Source: Thermotogae bacterium
GTDB taxonomy: Bacteria > Hydrothermota > Hydrothermia > LBFQ01
Reading direction: 5' to 3'
Length of the DNA stretch: 51,458 bases
NCBI GenBank assembly: GCA_013153965.1
Contig: JAADDJ010000018.1
Coordinates: forward strand, 1-51,458
Below are positions 8,039 to 16,347 of this stretch, in pieces. The position numbers and the translations under genes are program-made. A model generated the notes under the pieces. That model did no database searches and was not told where the DNA came from. It saw nothing but the letters and a program-made list of their open reading frames with translations. The stretch's first letter is position 1; every line of letters starts with the position of its first letter.

Positions 8039-9194
8039 GACCCGAGAGCACCCGCCTACGCAGGAATAGCCCCCATTCCTCCTCGCAGTCCCGGAGGAAG
8101 GTTCCGTACTTCTTGGTTATGAGCAGGTCCATGGGGATGTGGCGTAGATTTCCCAATCTTCCCAAATATTCAATGTACCTCCTGCGGGGATTTATGCTGT
8201 CCTTGAAGATCACGTGAGCGTAGTCCCTACCCGCGTCGCCGAGGACCTTGGAGAAGACGAGGACGGCTATGGCCTTGCGATGGCGATGGAGTTTTATCTC
8301 CCTTCGGCCCTGATATAGGCGGGGTTTGCCGGCCAGCGACAGGAATGGAAGGTCCAGAATCCTCTTGTGGGCGTACCACCATATGGCCCTATAGAAGAAT
8401 AGGTCATCGTCCTTGAGGGGGAGGGGAGCCCCACTCAGGAGCGCTCCGGCCATGGTCGCCTGCTCCCGAAATCTGGGGACGTCGGGGAATTTCGGTATCC
8501 GCCTCCTGAATGGGATGAGGTATATCTCCGAGACCTTCTGGGAGAGTCTATCTCCCAGAGAGCGGGCTATCTGCCGTCCCGCCTCTATCATGGTGGGATT
8601 GAGGGCCACGAATCCGGCGAGATTAAGCATATCAATGCCCCACCCGACGTATCCACCCTCAAAGGCCTTAAAGGCCGTCTCGTTGAGCAGGGCGCTTCCC
8701 TCCTCCCAGAATCCCCCCGCCACCAGGTACATACCTCGCAGATAATCCACGTATATGCGGTTCATGCTGTAGGGTAGGAACTGCTTCAGGAATCTGGGGG
8801 GCCTGCCGGCCATTATATCCACGTATGAGGGGAGGAAGGAGGGAGAGCGGAGATTGGGGAGGATCCTCTCGGCCTCCGAAACGTACCCCAAGGTTGCCAG
8901 AACCCATCCCTTCACGATCGCCGCCACGCTCACCATGGTGCGCTCAAGGCTGTCCAAGTCCAACGTCCGGAGATTCAGGACGGCCAGATATTCCCGCCTT
9001 ATGCGGAAGAAGTAGGGATACTGCTTGAGAAGGCTCCTCAGGTCCCTCACCCTCCTCGCGCTCACCAGGGCGTTGGCCAAGGTGATGAAATCCTCCAAGG
9101 TCTCCCTCTCCTTGAAGCGACTCTTGGCGAGGACTATCGCCCTATCAACCTTCGCCTCCCTGATGAGCTCGTTTATCGCCTCGTTCAACCCCAT
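8034..9194 (-). CDS. helical-repeat (TPR-like) protein of unknown function, 386 aa
   Basis: A predominantly alpha-helical protein with a tandem-helix pattern and many basic residues (for example AINELIREAKVDRAIVLAKSRF, SARRVRDLRSLLKQYPYFFRIRREY). This suggests TPR-like repeats over roughly the first 300 residues. No catalytic motif is visible. The start is ATG 9194 (GLNEAINEL), 12 bases after TATAAT. The reading frame stays open for another 447 bases upstream, but that part is antisense to the MFS transporter and lies upstream of the promoter, so it is not part of the gene. Confidence 0.65.
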   Translation of the reverse strand: MGLNEAINELIREAKVDRAIVLAKSRFKERETLEDFITLANALVSARRVRDLRSLLKQYPYFFRIRREYLAVLNLRTLDLDSLERTMVSVAAIVKGWVLATLGYVSEAERILPNLRSPSFLPSYVDIMAGRPPRFLKQFLPYSMNRIYVDYLRGMYLVAGGFWEEGSALLNETAFKAFEGGYVGWGIDMLNLAGFVALNPTMIEAGRQIARSLGDRLSQKVSEIYLIPFRRRIPKFPDVPRFREQATMAGALLSGAPLPLKDDDLFFYRAIWWYAHKRILDLPFLSLAGKPRLYQGRREIKLHRHRKAIAVLVFSKVLGDAGRDYAHVIFKDSINPRRRYIEYLGRLGNLRHIPMDLLITKKYGTFLRDCEEEWGLFLRRRVLSGL

Positions 9195-9206
9195 AGACCG
9201 ATAAAT

Positions 9207-9212
9207 ATTATA
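9207..9212 (-). promoter_or_regulatory. -10 element TATAAT for gene starting at 9194
   Basis: TATAAT on the minus strand, 12 bases before the ATG, which is the longest gap in the set and implies a leader of about 5-6 bases. Confidence 0.6.
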
Positions 9213-9252
9213 CGGACGCCACGGAGGCCCAAAAGCCGCTCCGCTACTCCTG

Positions 9253-9258
9253 TAGAAT
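9253..9258 (+). promoter_or_regulatory. -10 element TAGAAT for MFS gene
   Basis: TAGAAT ends 9 bases before TTG 9268. Its TAG is in frame with the TTG, which rules out an upstream start. Confidence 0.65.
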
Positions 9259-9267
9259 TCCCGTCCT

Positions 9268-10515
9268 TTGCCCATCCAAGAGGTCAAACTGCTTAAGGAT
9301 AGAAACGTCGCCATACTAACGTTCTCGCAGGCGATCTCCCAGCTGGGGGACCGCATAAACAACATGGCCATACTGGGTCTTTTGGGTATCCACGCGACGG
9401 GCTCAACGGAGTACGGTTTTCTGGCCTTCTGGACCGTTATACCCGTGGCCATATTCGGGCCCATAGCCGGCGCCATATCAGACCGGTTCAACCGGAAGTA
9501 TCTGATGGCCATCGCAGACATAATGCGGGGGATCATAGTCCTGTCCATCCCCTTCCTATTCAAGGCCACGGGTAGGATGCTCTTCGTGTATATCTCGGTC
9601 TTCCTCGTCTTCACCTTCACCGTCCTCTTCAACTCCGCCAAGAACGGTGTCGTCGTTCATGTGGCCGGAAGCCGCGACCGGATAGCCGTAATAAACGGTC
9701 TGATGAGCTTCTGGGGAAGGATAGCGACGGGCGTGGGTATCCTGCTGGGGGGGATAATCTCGGACCAGCATCTCTGGAGGGGCTTCGGCGTTGAGGGATG
9801 GGAGGTAGGCCTGGCTGTGGATTCTCTCACCTTCTTCACGTCGGCCTTCCTCCTCGTATTCCTGACCGTCTCCGGCGAGTACATCAAACCCCAGAAGAGC
9901 AACGCCAGCCTGCACTACCTATCCTCCATAAAGGAGGCCATAAGCTACGTCCGGAGGCGGCGGATACTGCTGCACTCACTCATGGCCGCCGCCCTCATCT
10001 CCCTCGTGGGCGGAGCCACGTACATCCTCGGGATAGTCAAGCTCCAGAAGATAGGGCACACCTCCACGGCCCAGCTGGGCGTGGCCGGAGGGATATACGG
10101 GTTGGGTCTCTTCGTGGGATCCTACATAGCAGGGCGGATACTGCCGGCCCGGGAGTACAAGCACCTGTGGAACAGCATCTTCTTCCTCGCCCTATCCCTA
10201 TTCGGTCTGGCCGCCACCACCAACCTGTGGATCCTCCTTCCCATAGCCGCCGTCGGGGGCGTATTCACGTCCATAGGCTTCATCGCCTTGGACTCCATAT
10301 TCCAGAAGTACTCGTCCGCCACCGTTTTAGGCAGGGTTGTGATCCTCAAGGACATAGTCAATGCCATAACCTTCACATCCACGGTCCTGATACTGGGAAG
10401 GTGGAACGACATATTGGCCGCCCGGGTGGGCTTCGCCACGGCCCTAAATGCCAACCTGATAGCCGTCGGGACCTTCGTCCTGTTGGTCCTCGGAATCAGG
10501 AAGATCCTAAGATGA
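9268..10515 (+). CDS. major facilitator superfamily transporter, 415 aa
   Basis: Twelve hydrophobic segments and the MFS loop motif between TM2 and TM3 (GPIAGAISDRFNRKYLMAIAD, near residues 68-88) identify an MFS permease. The overall pattern is closest to the enterobactin-exporter/LplT-like drug-efflux branch. The substrate cannot be read from the sequence. The start is TTG 9268, 9 bases after TAGAAT, with no Shine-Dalgarno. It diverges from the helical-repeat gene at 9194. Its 3' end overlaps the convergent butyrate kinase gene by 9 bases. Confidence 0.85.
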   Translation: MPIQEVKLLKDRNVAILTFSQAISQLGDRINNMAILGLLGIHATGSTEYGFLAFWTVIPVAIFGPIAGAISDRFNRKYLMAIADIMRGIIVLSIPFLFKATGRMLFVYISVFLVFTFTVLFNSAKNGVVVHVAGSRDRIAVINGLMSFWGRIATGVGILLGGIISDQHLWRGFGVEGWEVGLAVDSLTFFTSAFLLVFLTVSGEYIKPQKSNASLHYLSSIKEAISYVRRRRILLHSLMAAALISLVGGATYILGIVKLQKIGHTSTAQLGVAGGIYGLGLFVGSYIAGRILPAREYKHLWNSIFFLALSLFGLAATTNLWILLPIAAVGGVFTSIGFIALDSIFQKYSSATVLGRVVILKDIVNAITFTSTVLILGRWNDILAARVGFATALNANLIAVGTFVLLVLGIRKILR

Positions 10516-11574
10516 CGGGTACTCCCGCGCCTCCTCCTCGCCTCTGAGAACCCTCAGGGCACCCTCCTGAAGGGCCAGCATCTCATCCTCACCGGGATAG
10601 ACGTAGTAAGGCGCCAGAAAGCCCACTCTCTCCTTCAACCCTTCAACCACGTAGGGCTCGTGGGCCATACCACCGGTGATTATTATGGCGTCCAATTTCC
10701 CCTTAAGTACGGTGGCCATGGCTCCCACATCCTTGGCTATCTGGTATATCATGGCATCCACGACCTCCTTGGCTTTGGCATCTCCACCTCTCACCCTCTC
10801 CATCACCTTGCGCAGGTCCTTCTCGCCGAGATAGGCGAGGATGCCACCCTCTCCGAATATCATCCGTCTGACGTCATCGTAGGAGTATTCGCCGGAGAAA
10901 CATAGGCGGGCCAAACTCATCACCGGGAGGGTGCCCGTGCGCTCAACGGAGAAGGGCCCTTCCTCCATAGAGTTGGTCAGGTCTATCATCCTGCCTCCCG
11001 TGTGGGCGGATACGGTTATGCCGCTCCCCAGATGTACGACGATTATGTCGCTCTCCTCGTAGCGTCTCCCATGCTCTCTGGCCCATCTTCGGGCCACGGC
11101 CTTGGTGTTGAGGGCGTGGGATAGGCTGTATCTGGGAAGTCGCGGATGGCCGGAGTACCGGGCGAGCGGCCCCATCTCATCCACGCTCACGGGATCCGTG
11201 GTGTAGGCTTTGACCTTCCATCTCTTGGCCAGTTCATACCCCAGTATGGCCGCCACGTTGGACGCGTGGAAACCTCTCTCACTCCTCCACATATCCCTAA
11301 CCATAGCCTCATTGACCTCGTAGGTCCCGCTGGGTAGGGGCTTCAGAAGCCCTCCTATCACGGCTATGGCATCCACCCCATCAACCTTGCGCCTCCTCAG
11401 GATATCCTCCACCACCTTCCTGCGGAACCTCACGTGCTCCTCCACGCTCTTTAGGGAGCGCAGCTGGGAGTGGGGATGTCTCACGACCTCCCTCCACAGC
11501 TCCCTGCCGTCCTCGTACAGGGCCACCTTGGTGGATGATGAGCCGGTGTTTATCACCAGTATCCTGTGGGCCAT
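10507..11574 (-). CDS. buk: butyrate kinase, 355 aa
   Basis: An ASKHA-fold acyl kinase. The N-terminal phosphate-binding motif ILVINTGSSSTKVALYED, the mid-protein YSLSHALNTKAVARRWA, IVVHLGSGITVSAH with the adenosine motif, and the C-terminal IIITGGMAHEP all match butyrate kinase rather than acetate kinase. It interconverts butyryl-phosphate plus ADP with butyrate plus ATP; branched or short-chain acyl substrates are common. No phosphotransbutyrylase lies in the window. The start is ATG 11574, 8 bases after TAGAAT. The length (355) is normal. Confidence 0.93.
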   Translation of the reverse strand: MAHRILVINTGSSSTKVALYEDGRELWREVVRHPHSQLRSLKSVEEHVRFRRKVVEDILRRRKVDGVDAIAVIGGLLKPLPSGTYEVNEAMVRDMWRSERGFHASNVAAILGYELAKRWKVKAYTTDPVSVDEMGPLARYSGHPRLPRYSLSHALNTKAVARRWAREHGRRYEESDIIVVHLGSGITVSAHTGGRMIDLTNSMEEGPFSVERTGTLPVMSLARLCFSGEYSYDDVRRMIFGEGGILAYLGEKDLRKVMERVRGGDAKAKEVVDAMIYQIAKDVGAMATVLKGKLDAIIITGGMAHEPYVVEGLKERVGFLAPYYVYPGEDEMLALQEGALRVLRGEEEAREYPSS

Positions 11575-11582
11575 AGATGCCG

Positions 11583-11588
11583 ATTCTA
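11583..11588 (-). promoter_or_regulatory. -10 element TAGAAT for buk, sharing TAG with an upstream stop codon
   Basis: The TAG of this TAGAAT is exactly the stop codon of the lytic transglycosylase gene (11586-11588). It ends 8 bases before the buk ATG. Confidence 0.65.
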
Positions 11589-13277
11589 CCTGCGAGAGGG
11601 GAGCTTGAGCCGCCCGTAGAGGCTCCTATATACCCCAAAGCTCCGTATCACCCTGCGCACGTAATTGCGGGTCTCGTTGTAGGGGATTATGTCTATGAAG
11701 TGGTGGAAGTCTAAAAGCTCGTATCCGTAGGTGCAGAGCCACCTGTTGAGGGCATCCTCCCCGGCGTTGTATGCGGCGGCCGCCAGATGGTGGGAGCCGT
11801 AGGCTCGGAGGGATTTGGAGAGGAGCCATGCCCCCACCCGAAGGTTGGGTAGGGGAGCGTAGCGGTTCCTTATGCGCTCTTTAAACTCCCTCTGGAACTT
11901 GTCAAAGTTATAGGGCATTATCTGGGCGAGTCCTATGGCTCCGGCCGATGATCTCGCCCTCCTCTTGAATCGGGACTCCTCCCGCACTATGGCCGTGAGG
12001 AATAGAGGATCTATGCCGAACTCCTTGGCGGCCGAGTCTATCTCCCCCCTATAGAGGTCGTAGGGGAAGGCCATCCTTCCCCACCACCGGGGTACCCCCT
12101 TCGTCCTGTCGGCCGAGGAGTATATGGCGGCGAGGACGTACGAGGCTCGCAGAAAGTTCCCGCCCTCAATCAGCTCACGCGCCTTCCTGTAGGCGGAGGG
12201 TATGTCCTTCAGATACCAGCGGGACGCCACCTTCCAGCCGAATAAACCCTCCAGCAGCCTCCCTATGCGGTAGTTGCGGAGGGATCCCGTTGTATCCCAA
12301 ACGTCCTCATCCCTCCAGGGGATGGGCACTCCCAAATCAAGGGTGTAGTAGCTGACGGGGTTGTAGGTGCGCAGGTCCCTGCGGTAGAGGGTGTCCCGGG
12401 TAATTATGTAGAGCCAGTACGTGGCCTGCGTCCAGGGGAAGGAGCCCCTCTCGGCCTTCTCCCTCGCCTCGGCGAACCAGTTGTAGGCCTCCTCAATGTA
12501 ATGGACGCCGTAGGCCGATAGGCCGAGCCACACCAGGGAGGAGGGATCCAACCCCTCGTGGGCCGTGGCCGACAGCCTCACGTAGAGGTCGGACGCCTCG
12601 TAGCGGAGAAAAGGCTTGGCCACCTCGGAGGCCATGACACGGTAGGCCCTCTCGTAATCGCCGAGGGCGACGAGGTCCAAAAGGGCCATCTCTATGGAGT
12701 CGTAATTCTCCGCCTTCAAAAATCTGACCAGGTGCTTTATCAGGGGACGTCTCCGAAACTCGGGCGGAAGCAGTAGGACCTCCCCGTAGCTCAGGCCGCG
12801 GGTCTTCCATTTTGCGAGAAGGTAGTAGGTCCGCTCCTCCGGCTTCGTTGTATCCGCCTCCTTCAGAACTCTATCGTAATCCCCGTGGAAGTAGAGGACC
12901 CGCAGCTTCAGATACTTGGGAGTGTTGTACTTCAGGACGTCCTTGGCCTCCCTGCTCCTCGGATAACGGCGAGCCAGCTCAATCAGGTACCGCCTGCCTT
13001 TGGTGCGCCCGTACAGGGCCCTCAGGACCGGATACGTGAGAGGGCAGGGGGGATGGGAGACGAGGTCGGGTCTGGAGTCGGCGAGGGAGTTGCAGGCGAG
13101 CTCACAGGGCGTTCTGTCCTTGCCGGAGCATATCCTCCTCAGGGTGGAGCGCACGAATCCGGGAGACGTACCCGGTAGGGAGACTTTGGCGGCCAGCAGG
13201 TAGGGCTTGATCTCCGGATAGAGCCGCATGAGGGAGTCAAGCTGGGCATGCGTCCATGCCAGAAGCAGCGGACCCAT
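11586..13277 (-). CDS. soluble lytic transglycosylase-like protein, 563 aa
   Basis: The C-terminal domain is a goose-lysozyme-type SLT domain. It contains DPLFLTAIVREESRFKRRARS with the catalytic Glu of the RxESRF motif, GAIGLAQIMP, and AYNAGEDALNRW. It cleaves the glycan strands of peptidoglycan. The long N-terminal part is helical, like the superhelical U-domain of Slt70. The N-terminus MGPLLLAWTHA followed by QLDS looks like a very short signal peptide without basic residues. Six cysteines sit at residues 50-80, an unusual cluster that may form disulphides. The start is ATG 13277, 8 bases after TATAAT. Confidence 0.88.
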   Translation of the reverse strand: MGPLLLAWTHAQLDSLMRLYPEIKPYLLAAKVSLPGTSPGFVRSTLRRICSGKDRTPCELACNSLADSRPDLVSHPPCPLTYPVLRALYGRTKGRRYLIELARRYPRSREAKDVLKYNTPKYLKLRVLYFHGDYDRVLKEADTTKPEERTYYLLAKWKTRGLSYGEVLLLPPEFRRRPLIKHLVRFLKAENYDSIEMALLDLVALGDYERAYRVMASEVAKPFLRYEASDLYVRLSATAHEGLDPSSLVWLGLSAYGVHYIEEAYNWFAEAREKAERGSFPWTQATYWLYIITRDTLYRRDLRTYNPVSYYTLDLGVPIPWRDEDVWDTTGSLRNYRIGRLLEGLFGWKVASRWYLKDIPSAYRKARELIEGGNFLRASYVLAAIYSSADRTKGVPRWWGRMAFPYDLYRGEIDSAAKEFGIDPLFLTAIVREESRFKRRARSSAGAIGLAQIMPYNFDKFQREFKERIRNRYAPLPNLRVGAWLLSKSLRAYGSHHLAAAAYNAGEDALNRWLCTYGYELLDFHHFIDIIPYNETRNYVRRVIRSFGVYRSLYGRLKLPSRR

Positions 13278-13285
13278 AGCAGGGT

Positions 13286-13291
13286 ATTATA
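13286..13291 (-). promoter_or_regulatory. -10 element TATAAT for lytic transglycosylase gene
   Basis: TATAAT on the minus strand ends 8 bases before the ATG at 13277. Confidence 0.7.
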
Positions 13292-13308
13292 GGGGAACGT
13301 CCCTCTCA

Positions 13309-13337
13309 AAAATTCGCAACTCCCGCTTTGCAATTTT
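13309..13337. repeat. inverted repeat AAAATTCGCAA / TTGCAATTTT
   Basis: Left arm 13309-13319 and right arm 13328-13337 are complementary except for one extra C in the left arm, around an 8-base centre. It lies between the divergent genes at 13277 and 13406, upstream of both predicted transcription starts. That position suits an operator rather than an RNA structure. Confidence 0.55.
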
Positions 13338-13341
13338 GGAG

Positions 13342-13376
13342 GTGGGGATGCCATATTTCGGCATCCGGGACCCCAC
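13342..13376. repeat. inverted repeat GGATGCC-N7-GGCATCC with flanking GTGGGG/CCCCAC
   Basis: A perfect 7-base palindromic pair, 13346-13352 and 13360-13366, is enclosed by GTGGGG (13342-13347) and CCCCAC (13371-13376). It sits just upstream of the -10 for the gene at 13406. The heptamer ATTTCGG in the second arm recurs at 13383-13389. Confidence 0.55.
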
Positions 13377-13392
13377 GGTCGCATTTCGGGGG

Positions 13393-13398
13393 TATACT
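13393..13398 (+). promoter_or_regulatory. -10 element TATACT for gene at 13406
   Basis: TATACT ends 7 bases before ATG 13406, immediately downstream of the two inverted repeats. Confidence 0.55.
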
Positions 13399-13405
13399 TC
13401 CCGTT

Positions 13406-14542
13406 ATGGCCCATGCATACACACCCGGTTTGAAAGTCACGGAGAAAACCCTAATAGTTAAAGAACGCCGTCTTCCACTCTGGGGCGATGTCCTGGTGAA
13501 GGAGGGACAGACGGTCAAGGCGGAGGATGTGGTGGCCAAGGCCCTCCTTCCCGGTCCCGTTTATCCTAAGAATCTGGCGGGAGAGCTGGGAATATCCCCC
13601 CAAGACCTTCCGAAGGTCCTGCTCGTAAAGAAGGGTGAGAAGGTGAAGGCCGGTCAGGTTATAGCCCGCGCGAGGGTGTTCTTTGGCCTATTCAAGGTGG
13701 AGGCCACGGCTCCCGTGGATGGGGTGTTAGAGGATTACTCCACCATAACGGGGCAGGTCATATTCCGCGGGGAGCCCATCCCCATAGAGGTCAAGGCTTA
13801 CTTGGACGGCGTCGTTGAGAAGGTTCTACCCCGGGAGGGCGTGGTTGTCAGGACCGTCGCCGCTCTGGTTCAGGGGATCTTCGGAGTCGGCGGCGAGAGG
13901 GTGGGGGGCAAGGTTAAGGTGGCCGTCTCCTCCCCGGATGAGGAGCTGACTCCGGATAAGGTGGGGGAGCATCTGAAAGATGCGGTGGTGATAGGAGGGA
14001 GGACAGCCAAGATAGAGACCCTAAGGAAGTTGGCGGACGTGGGTATAAACACCCTCGTGATAGGCTCAATAGATGACGCCGACCTCCGGGAGTACGTGGG
14101 GTACGATATAGGGGTGGCCATCACGGGGAACGAGGACGTTCCCTTCACCCTGATAATCACCGAGGGTTTCGGCTCCCTCCCGATGGCAAACCGCACATTT
14201 GAGCTCTTTAAGAAGTTTGAAGGCCTCAAGGCCTCAACCAACGGGGCCACCCAGATAAGGGCGGGGGTCCAGAGGCCCGAGGTCATAATCTTCCGTAAGG
14301 ACGTGGATATCAACGAGGTGATAGAGGCCGAGCCGCCCGCCGAGAGCGGACACTTGGACGTTGGGACCGTCGTTCGTATAATCCGCGAACCCTACTTCGG
14401 GGAGATAGGCGTGGTGGTTGATTTGCCCAACGAGCCGGTGAAGATAGAGACGGAATCCGTCGTTAGGGTCCTGAAGGTCAAGCTCAAGGACGGCAGGATC
14501 GTGGTCGTGCCAAGGGCCAACGTGGAGCTCATAGAGGAGTAA
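13406..14542 (+). CDS. barrel-sandwich (lipoyl-like) hybrid-domain protein of unknown function, 378 aa
   Basis: The N-terminal third shows two hammerhead-like segments of the biotinyl/lipoyl type (WGDVLVKEGQTVKAEDVVAKA and VLLVKKGEKVKAGQVIARA), but no lysine in a modified-lysine loop. The middle part (ELTPDKVGEHLKDAVVIGGRTAKIETLRKLADVGINTLVIGSIDDADLREYV) looks like an alpha/beta domain. The C-terminal 60 residues resemble a KOW/SH3-like barrel. Similar layouts occur in RnfC-like proteins, but the cysteine motifs for Fe-S clusters are missing. I give no function. The start is ATG 13406, 7 bases after TATACT; an in-frame ATG at 13328 lies inside the inverted repeats and was rejected. It is probably an operon with the exchanger that follows 9 bases later. 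Confidence 0.6.
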   Translation: MAHAYTPGLKVTEKTLIVKERRLPLWGDVLVKEGQTVKAEDVVAKALLPGPVYPKNLAGELGISPQDLPKVLLVKKGEKVKAGQVIARARVFFGLFKVEATAPVDGVLEDYSTITGQVIFRGEPIPIEVKAYLDGVVEKVLPREGVVVRTVAALVQGIFGVGGERVGGKVKVAVSSPDEELTPDKVGEHLKDAVVIGGRTAKIETLRKLADVGINTLVIGSIDDADLREYVGYDIGVAITGNEDVPFTLIITEGFGSLPMANRTFELFKKFEGLKASTNGATQIRAGVQRPEVIIFRKDVDINEVIEAEPPAESGHLDVGTVVRIIREPYFGEIGVVVDLPNEPVKIETESVVRVLKVKLKDGRIVVVPRANVELIEE

Positions 14543-14551
14543 GGGCGGCGG

Positions 14552-15727
14552 ATGCTCCTGCTCATCTTCATCTCCGCGGTGGGAGTGGGGGCCGCGGCTC
14601 TGCTGAATCTTATGAGCTGGCCCCCGTACTACGAGGCCCTCCTCGGAGGTGTGGCCATAATGGCGGCCGGCTACGTGCTATCGGTGGCGGTGGAGGCCGC
14701 TCAGAAGGACGTCTCCCGAGCCTTGGCGACCATAATCCTCGCCCTGCTGGCCGTCCTGCCGGAGTACGCCGTGGATATCTATCTGGCCTACATGGGAGGG
14801 TCCCATCCCCACTACGTGCATTACGCTACGGCCAACATGACGGGGGCCAACCGTATGCTTCTGGGCCTCTTCTGGCCTATAGTGGGATTCGTGGGTCTCT
14901 ACCTCGGGCGGGGCAGGAAGACCGTCAGGGGTAAGGCTATAATCCTTGACAGGTCCTTTCGCCTTGAGGTCTTCTTCCTTCTGCTGGCGACCCTGTACTC
15001 CTTCAAGCTCCCCCTCTTTGGGAGGATAACCATCTTTGATTCGTTGGTCCTCGTGTCCATATTCGGCGCCTACGCGTGGATAGCCTCCTCCTCCCACCTG
15101 CGTGAGGAGGAGTTTGAGGGGGTGGTTGAGAGCATCGTGCATCTTAGAAAACCTCTGCGCATAACCATAGTATCCTTCCTCTTCCTCATGGCGGGGGCCG
15201 TCATATTCCTATCGGTTGAGCGATTCACGGAGGGCCTTATAAGGACTGGGGAGCTCTTCGGTATAAGCGAGTTCCTCCTGATCCAGTGGGTCGCGCCCGT
15301 GGCGTCGGAGATGCCCGAGCTGGTCGTGGCCGTTCTTCTCGCGCTGAAGGGGAAGACGACGACGGCGATAGGGGCTCTCGTATCCAGCAAAGTCAATCAA
15401 TGGACCCTACTGGTGGGGGCACTCCCTCTGGCCTACTCGTTGGGCTCCGGCCGTCTGACCTCCATGCCCCTTGACCCCCTCCAGAGGGAGGAGCTCTTCC
15501 TGACCGCGGCCCAATCGCTGTTCGGAAGCATCCTCATAGCAGATCTCAAGCTCAGTCGCGGCGATGCCCTCCTCCTCTTCACCCTCTTCTGGTTGCAGTG
15601 GCTGATACCCATACCCTCGGTGCGGATGGTCGTGGGGGTCATATACATAGTCCTCTCGGTCGTCCTGATCTTCAAGGATAGGGGACGGATGATCTCGCTG
15701 CTCCGATACGCCAGAGACCTACTTTAG
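14552..15727 (+). CDS. sodium/calcium exchanger family protein (CaCA), 391 aa
   Basis: Two homologous halves of hydrophobic segments carry the alpha-repeats of the CaCA family. The first has LPEYAVDIYLAY and ANMTGANRMLLGLFWP; the second has APVASEMPELVVAVLLALKGKTTTAIGALVSSKVNQWTLL. The acidic Glu within each repeat (PEY, SEMPE) is the ion-binding position. It probably exchanges Ca2+ or another cation for Na+ or H+ across the inner membrane. The start is ATG 14552, 9 bases after the previous stop, with a loose AGAGGAG at 14533-14539 as possible ribosome site. Its 3' end overlaps the convergent gene by 9 bases. Confidence 0.85.
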   Translation: MLLLIFISAVGVGAAALLNLMSWPPYYEALLGGVAIMAAGYVLSVAVEAAQKDVSRALATIILALLAVLPEYAVDIYLAYMGGSHPHYVHYATANMTGANRMLLGLFWPIVGFVGLYLGRGRKTVRGKAIILDRSFRLEVFFLLLATLYSFKLPLFGRITIFDSLVLVSIFGAYAWIASSSHLREEEFEGVVESIVHLRKPLRITIVSFLFLMAGAVIFLSVERFTEGLIRTGELFGISEFLLIQWVAPVASEMPELVVAVLLALKGKTTTAIGALVSSKVNQWTLLVGALPLAYSLGSGRLTSMPLDPLQREELFLTAAQSLFGSILIADLKLSRGDALLLFTLFWLQWLIPIPSVRMVVGVIYIVLSVVLIFKDRGRMISLLRYARDLL

Positions 15728-16306
15728 GGCGGCGAAACCCCATCCCCACCTCTCCACCGTGTAGGCCCGCATCTTCCTCTCCCTACCCATCGTCATAAGC
15801 TTGAGCCTCCAAGCCCCTCCCAAAACGTCCGGCAGGAGACGGAACTTCTCCGGCTTCCATCCCTCGGCCCCTATGGAACCCTCACCCACCTCCTCAAAGG
15901 AGGGGCCGTCGCCCTTCAGGGTCAAGCGTACCCTCCCGCCTATCCTGCGGGTATCCTTCAGCGGCACCAGCCTCCCGTCATCCCCCTCCTCTATGAATCT
16001 TCGGCAAGCCCCGATGTCAAGGGGAACGCCGACGGCCACCAGAGCCGCGGGAGCATCGGAGAAGAATCCTCCCTCGCTGATGAAGAGGGGAGCTTCGGTC
16101 TCCACAACCACGCCACCATCCACCGGCTCATAGTCCGAGTAGAGTAGGGCGAATCCCGAGAATCCGTGTATGAGGCCCATCACCCGCCGAAGCAGAAGGA
16201 AACGTCCCCCTCCGAATAGGGCCACGGCCCTCGGCTCGGGCAGGAAGGAAACCACCGACAGGTCAACCCCCTCCTCCTCGGCCCTGTAGAAGCCGAACAC
16301 TCTCAT
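15719..16306 (-). CDS. hypothetical protein, 195 aa
   Basis: No family is recognised. The protein is soluble, with alternating beta segments and many Glu/Gly residues; there is no signal peptide, membrane segment, metal motif or nucleotide-binding motif. The N-terminus MRVFGFYRAEEEGVDLSVVS looks like a small alpha/beta domain. The start is ATG 16306, 9 bases after TAAAAT, whose TAA is in frame and fixes the start. It is divergent from rtcB with only 41 bases between start codons, and convergent with the exchanger. Confidence 0.6.
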   Translation of the reverse strand: MRVFGFYRAEEEGVDLSVVSFLPEPRAVALFGGGRFLLLRRVMGLIHGFSGFALLYSDYEPVDGGVVVETEAPLFISEGGFFSDAPAALVAVGVPLDIGACRRFIEEGDDGRLVPLKDTRRIGGRVRLTLKGDGPSFEEVGEGSIGAEGWKPEKFRLLPDVLGGAWRLKLMTMGRERKMRAYTVERWGWGFAALK

Positions 16307-16315
16307 GGACAGCGA

Positions 16316-16321
16316 ATTTTA
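16316..16321 (-). promoter_or_regulatory. -10 element TAAAAT for gene starting at 16306
   Basis: TAAAAT on the minus strand ends 9 bases before the ATG. It lies only 14 bases from the opposing rtcB -10, so both promoters compete for the same DNA. Confidence 0.65.
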
Positions 16322-16335
16322 AACGGGATCCACCG

Positions 16336-16341
16336 TACAAT
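16336..16341 (+). promoter_or_regulatory. -10 element TACAAT for rtcB
   Basis: TACAAT ends 6 bases before GTG 16348. The expected -35 position (about 16313-16318) overlaps the opposing -10. Confidence 0.65.
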
Positions 16342-16347
16342 TTCGGC

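Noticed and set aside
9195-9641. 149-residue upstream extension of the helical-repeat gene on the minus strand
   Set aside because: It is antisense to the MFS transporter and lies upstream of a consensus TATAAT; its composition (many Met, Arg and Ser) is that of a shadow frame.
10660-11608. Plus-strand open frames over the butyrate kinase gene
   Set aside because: They are antisense to a gene with complete acyl-kinase motifs and have no domain content.
13328-13405. Earlier in-frame ATG for the barrel-sandwich protein
   Set aside because: The extra 26 residues fall in the inverted-repeat block and upstream of the -10 hexamer, and they do not resemble a protein domain or signal peptide.
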